DNA of 64,000 nt from Allomuricauda sp. (GTDB lineage Bacteria; Bacteroidota; Bacteroidia; Flavobacteriales; Flavobacteriaceae). A model generated the notes under the pieces. The model worked only from the letters and a program-made list of their open reading frames with translations, did no database searches and was not told where the DNA came from. The DNA lies in the NCBI RefSeq assembly GCF_028280385.1, contig NZ_JANQLX010000002.1, forward strand, positions 185,726 to 249,725, read 5' to 3'. This document shows, piece by piece, positions 62,665 through 64,000 of the stretch. Numbering within the stretch: the stretch's first letter is position 1; each line of letters starts with the position of its first letter. The position numbers were made by a program, and so were the translations under genes.

Positions 62665-63090
62665 CTATTGAATTTTTTGGTTCAGCTGCACTTTGTCCAA
62701 TAGTACTTTATGGTTCTCTAAACTTTTCTGTAGTTCCAGTTGGGAATTTTCCAATCGATTTGAGGAAGCCTGTACCTCCCTTCTTAGGTTGAGCACCTCT
62801 TGTTGCATAGCAGCATTGGCGCTATTCTGTGGGCTTCGGGACAATTGTGCCAAGGTATTGGAAATTATATCCAAGGAAGCTCGGGTCTCGGCATTGGCCT
62901 CCACGGCATCTTCCACTTCTTTTTGAGACTCCTGGATGGTTCTTTCCCACTCAGCCACCCCAAAGTCAATTTTACTGAATCCGGCATCAATGAGCCGATT
63001 GTTGATCCAGTTGGGGAAGATGAGCAATAGGACAAAGGCCATTATTAAACAAAACTCCCGAATGGTAATCATGATCTCTTTAATTTTCAT
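62665..63090 (-). CDS. Membrane-anchored coiled-coil protein
   Basis: A 141-residue protein with one N-terminal membrane helix (FCLIMAFVLLLIFPNWI, about 13-30) and then a long coiled coil (QESQKEVEDAVEANAETRASL, LNLRREVQASSNRLENSQLELQ, shortened). Probably faces the periplasm. Function unknown. The next gene upstream also starts with a coiled coil. Confidence 0.65.
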   Translation of the reverse strand: MKIKEIMITIREFCLIMAFVLLLIFPNWINNRLIDAGFSKIDFGVAEWERTIQESQKEVEDAVEANAETRASLDIISNTLAQLSRSPQNSANAAMQQEVLNLRREVQASSNRLENSQLELQKSLENHKVLLDKVQLNQKIQ

Positions 63091-63327
63091 GGTACTGATT
63101 TAAATGATTAAAAAACGGGGGAGCCACTACGTATTCCAGCAACACCAACTAAGGATGGAGCGAGAATTAAATATCAGAAAGTCAATTAGTTGAAAGAACT
63201 AAATATATAAAAAGACTAGCAGAAAATACTGCGGGAAAACCTTAAAAAAATTGAGGTTTTTATGCTGTTCCAAACCCCATCAATTGTTACATAGAATTGC
63301 ATCTTGTTTTCCATTTCGGGCAAAGAC

Positions 63328-64000
63328 TCAAAAAGGCCGCTTAGATCCAATCCCCACCACCAAATTCAAAAATGCAATCAGATTACCGTCAGAATTAAAA
63401 TTACCATCAAAATCCCTGCCCAACGAAAGGGTCAAAAGTCTGTTCTTTGAGACCTCATACTCCAAATTGAAAACCAGACGGTGGGTGTCGTCTATATTAT
63501 CATTGTTCAATACCGTGCGATATAATCCCTCTGCCGAAATTGAAAGTTTTCGTTCAAGCGCCCCCAGGATTACCCTGCCCCCAACATCGAACCGAAGAAG
63601 GTCATCGGTCATCATCGTAGCATTGACCGTATATTCTTCATCGGGAGACAACAACATCCGTGCGGTGCCCAAAATGGAAAGATTGGTTTTCTTGCTATCG
63701 GGATTCAAGTCATAGGCCCCTGTAAGCCATCCGCCATAATTAAATAATTTCCCGTTGTTGATGTTCTGTTGCTCAAAATTCCAGCTTGCAGCTAAAGAAA
63801 GGTCCAGTTTAAAACCTTCTCTTTCAAATTTTACCTGCTCGGCCAATTCTTGAAGTTCTTTGCGTTCTTGCTCCATTGTTTCAGATTCAGCTAATTTTTC
63901 GGAAATATATTTTGCCACGAAATTGCTTTTCTGCTGCTGCAACGCCCTGAGTTCTATTTTCAAAATTTCCTTTTCAGTATCGTCTGTTTCCTGCCTTATG
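63328..64000 (-). CDS. Coiled-coil and beta-rich protein (5' end outside window)
   Basis: The minus-strand frame is open through the window end (QRI... at the edge, then QETDDTEKEILKIELRALQQQ), so the start is beyond 64000 and the TTG at 63963 is not a start. The visible N-terminal part is a coiled coil (to about residue 60), then a beta-rich C-terminal domain of barrel appearance (LDLSLAASWNFEQQNI, GGWLTGAYDLNPDS, SLGRDFDGNFNSDG) ending VVGIGSKRPF. No family recognised. Confidence 0.65.
   Translation of the reverse strand, partial: IRQETDDTEKEILKIELRALQQQKSNFVAKYISEKLAESETMEQERKELQELAEQVKFEREGFKLDLSLAASWNFEQQNINNGKLFNYGGWLTGAYDLNPDSKKTNLSILGTARMLLSPDEEYTVNATMMTDDLLRFDVGGRVILGALERKLSISAEGLYRTVLNNDNIDDTHRLVFNLEYEVSKNRLLTLSLGRDFDGNFNSDGNLIAFLNLVVGIGSKRPF

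Noticed and set aside
1..64000. CRISPR arrays, tRNA and rRNA genes
   Set aside because: No regularly spaced direct repeats and no cloverleaf or rRNA-like sequence were noticed on either strand by eye; a covariance-model scan was not possible.

Overview
The window looks like chromosomal DNA of a marine Flavobacteriaceae-type Bacteroidota (Muricauda/Maribacter-like; inferred from gene content, not proven). The signs are many short lipoprotein signals ending in a Cys lipobox, a TonB-dependent receptor, DUF5916, DUF2652, DUF1080 and BNR/sortilin-like families, split MetH-type homocysteine methyltransferase, and promoters of the Bacteroidota type (TTG, 17-23 bases, TAnnTTTG).

Region 1 (1-13784) is ordinary host sequence: an amidohydrolase cut by the window edge, a GntR/FCD regulator with a candidate operator, exported trehalase, DUF2652 and DUF3052 proteins, a very large exported BNR/sortilin-fold protein followed by an exported methyltransferase, a glutaredoxin-like periplasmic protein, two small lipoproteins and a GH20 hexosaminidase.

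Region 2 (about 13785-50380) reads as one long accessory island. It opens with AT-rich end repeats, a small tyrosine phosphatase and a two-gene TnsC/TnsB-like (MuB/MuA-like) transposition module. Next comes a defence block on the minus strand: XRE regulator, a lone MbcA/ParS/Xre toxin-binding domain, a YwqK-repeat membrane protein, three different nuclease-like proteins, a complete type III restriction-modification pair and a serine resolvase. It continues with a CHAT/TPR protein facing an anti-sigma/ECF sigma pair and three small exported proteins.

The most striking part is 34177-46074, a zinc-limitation island. Two near-identical palindromes (TGCAACT-N-AGTTGCA core, probable Zur boxes) overlap the -33 elements of three promoters. 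They control (a) a His-rich lipoprotein, dcd, yidD, cysS, homocysteine methyltransferase and an M23 peptidase; (b) hisI, DUF1826 and a COG0523 GTPase; (c) a TonB receptor and a PepSY membrane protein. The logic is second copies or substitutes of zinc enzymes, plus a zinc chaperone and a metal-uptake pair. Repeats resembling the left transposon end reappear inverted just after this block (46121-46256), so the zinc island may be cargo of the transposon. A type II-like restriction system with a MerR-HTH/methyltransferase fusion and a C-protein-like regulator follows (46627-50003).

Region 3 (50383-64000) returns to host-like genes: a membrane nucleotidyl cyclase flanked by ~100-bp direct repeats, two cold-shock-domain proteins, a TlpA-like lipoprotein, two hypotheticals, a three-gene cluster suited to 3-keto-glycoside metabolism (DUF1080 hydrolase, c-type cytochrome/PQQ dehydrogenase, Tat-exported Gfo/Idh/MocA oxidoreductase), a DUF5916 outer-membrane protein and two coiled-coil proteins, the last cut by the window end. 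No tRNA, rRNA or CRISPR array was seen.
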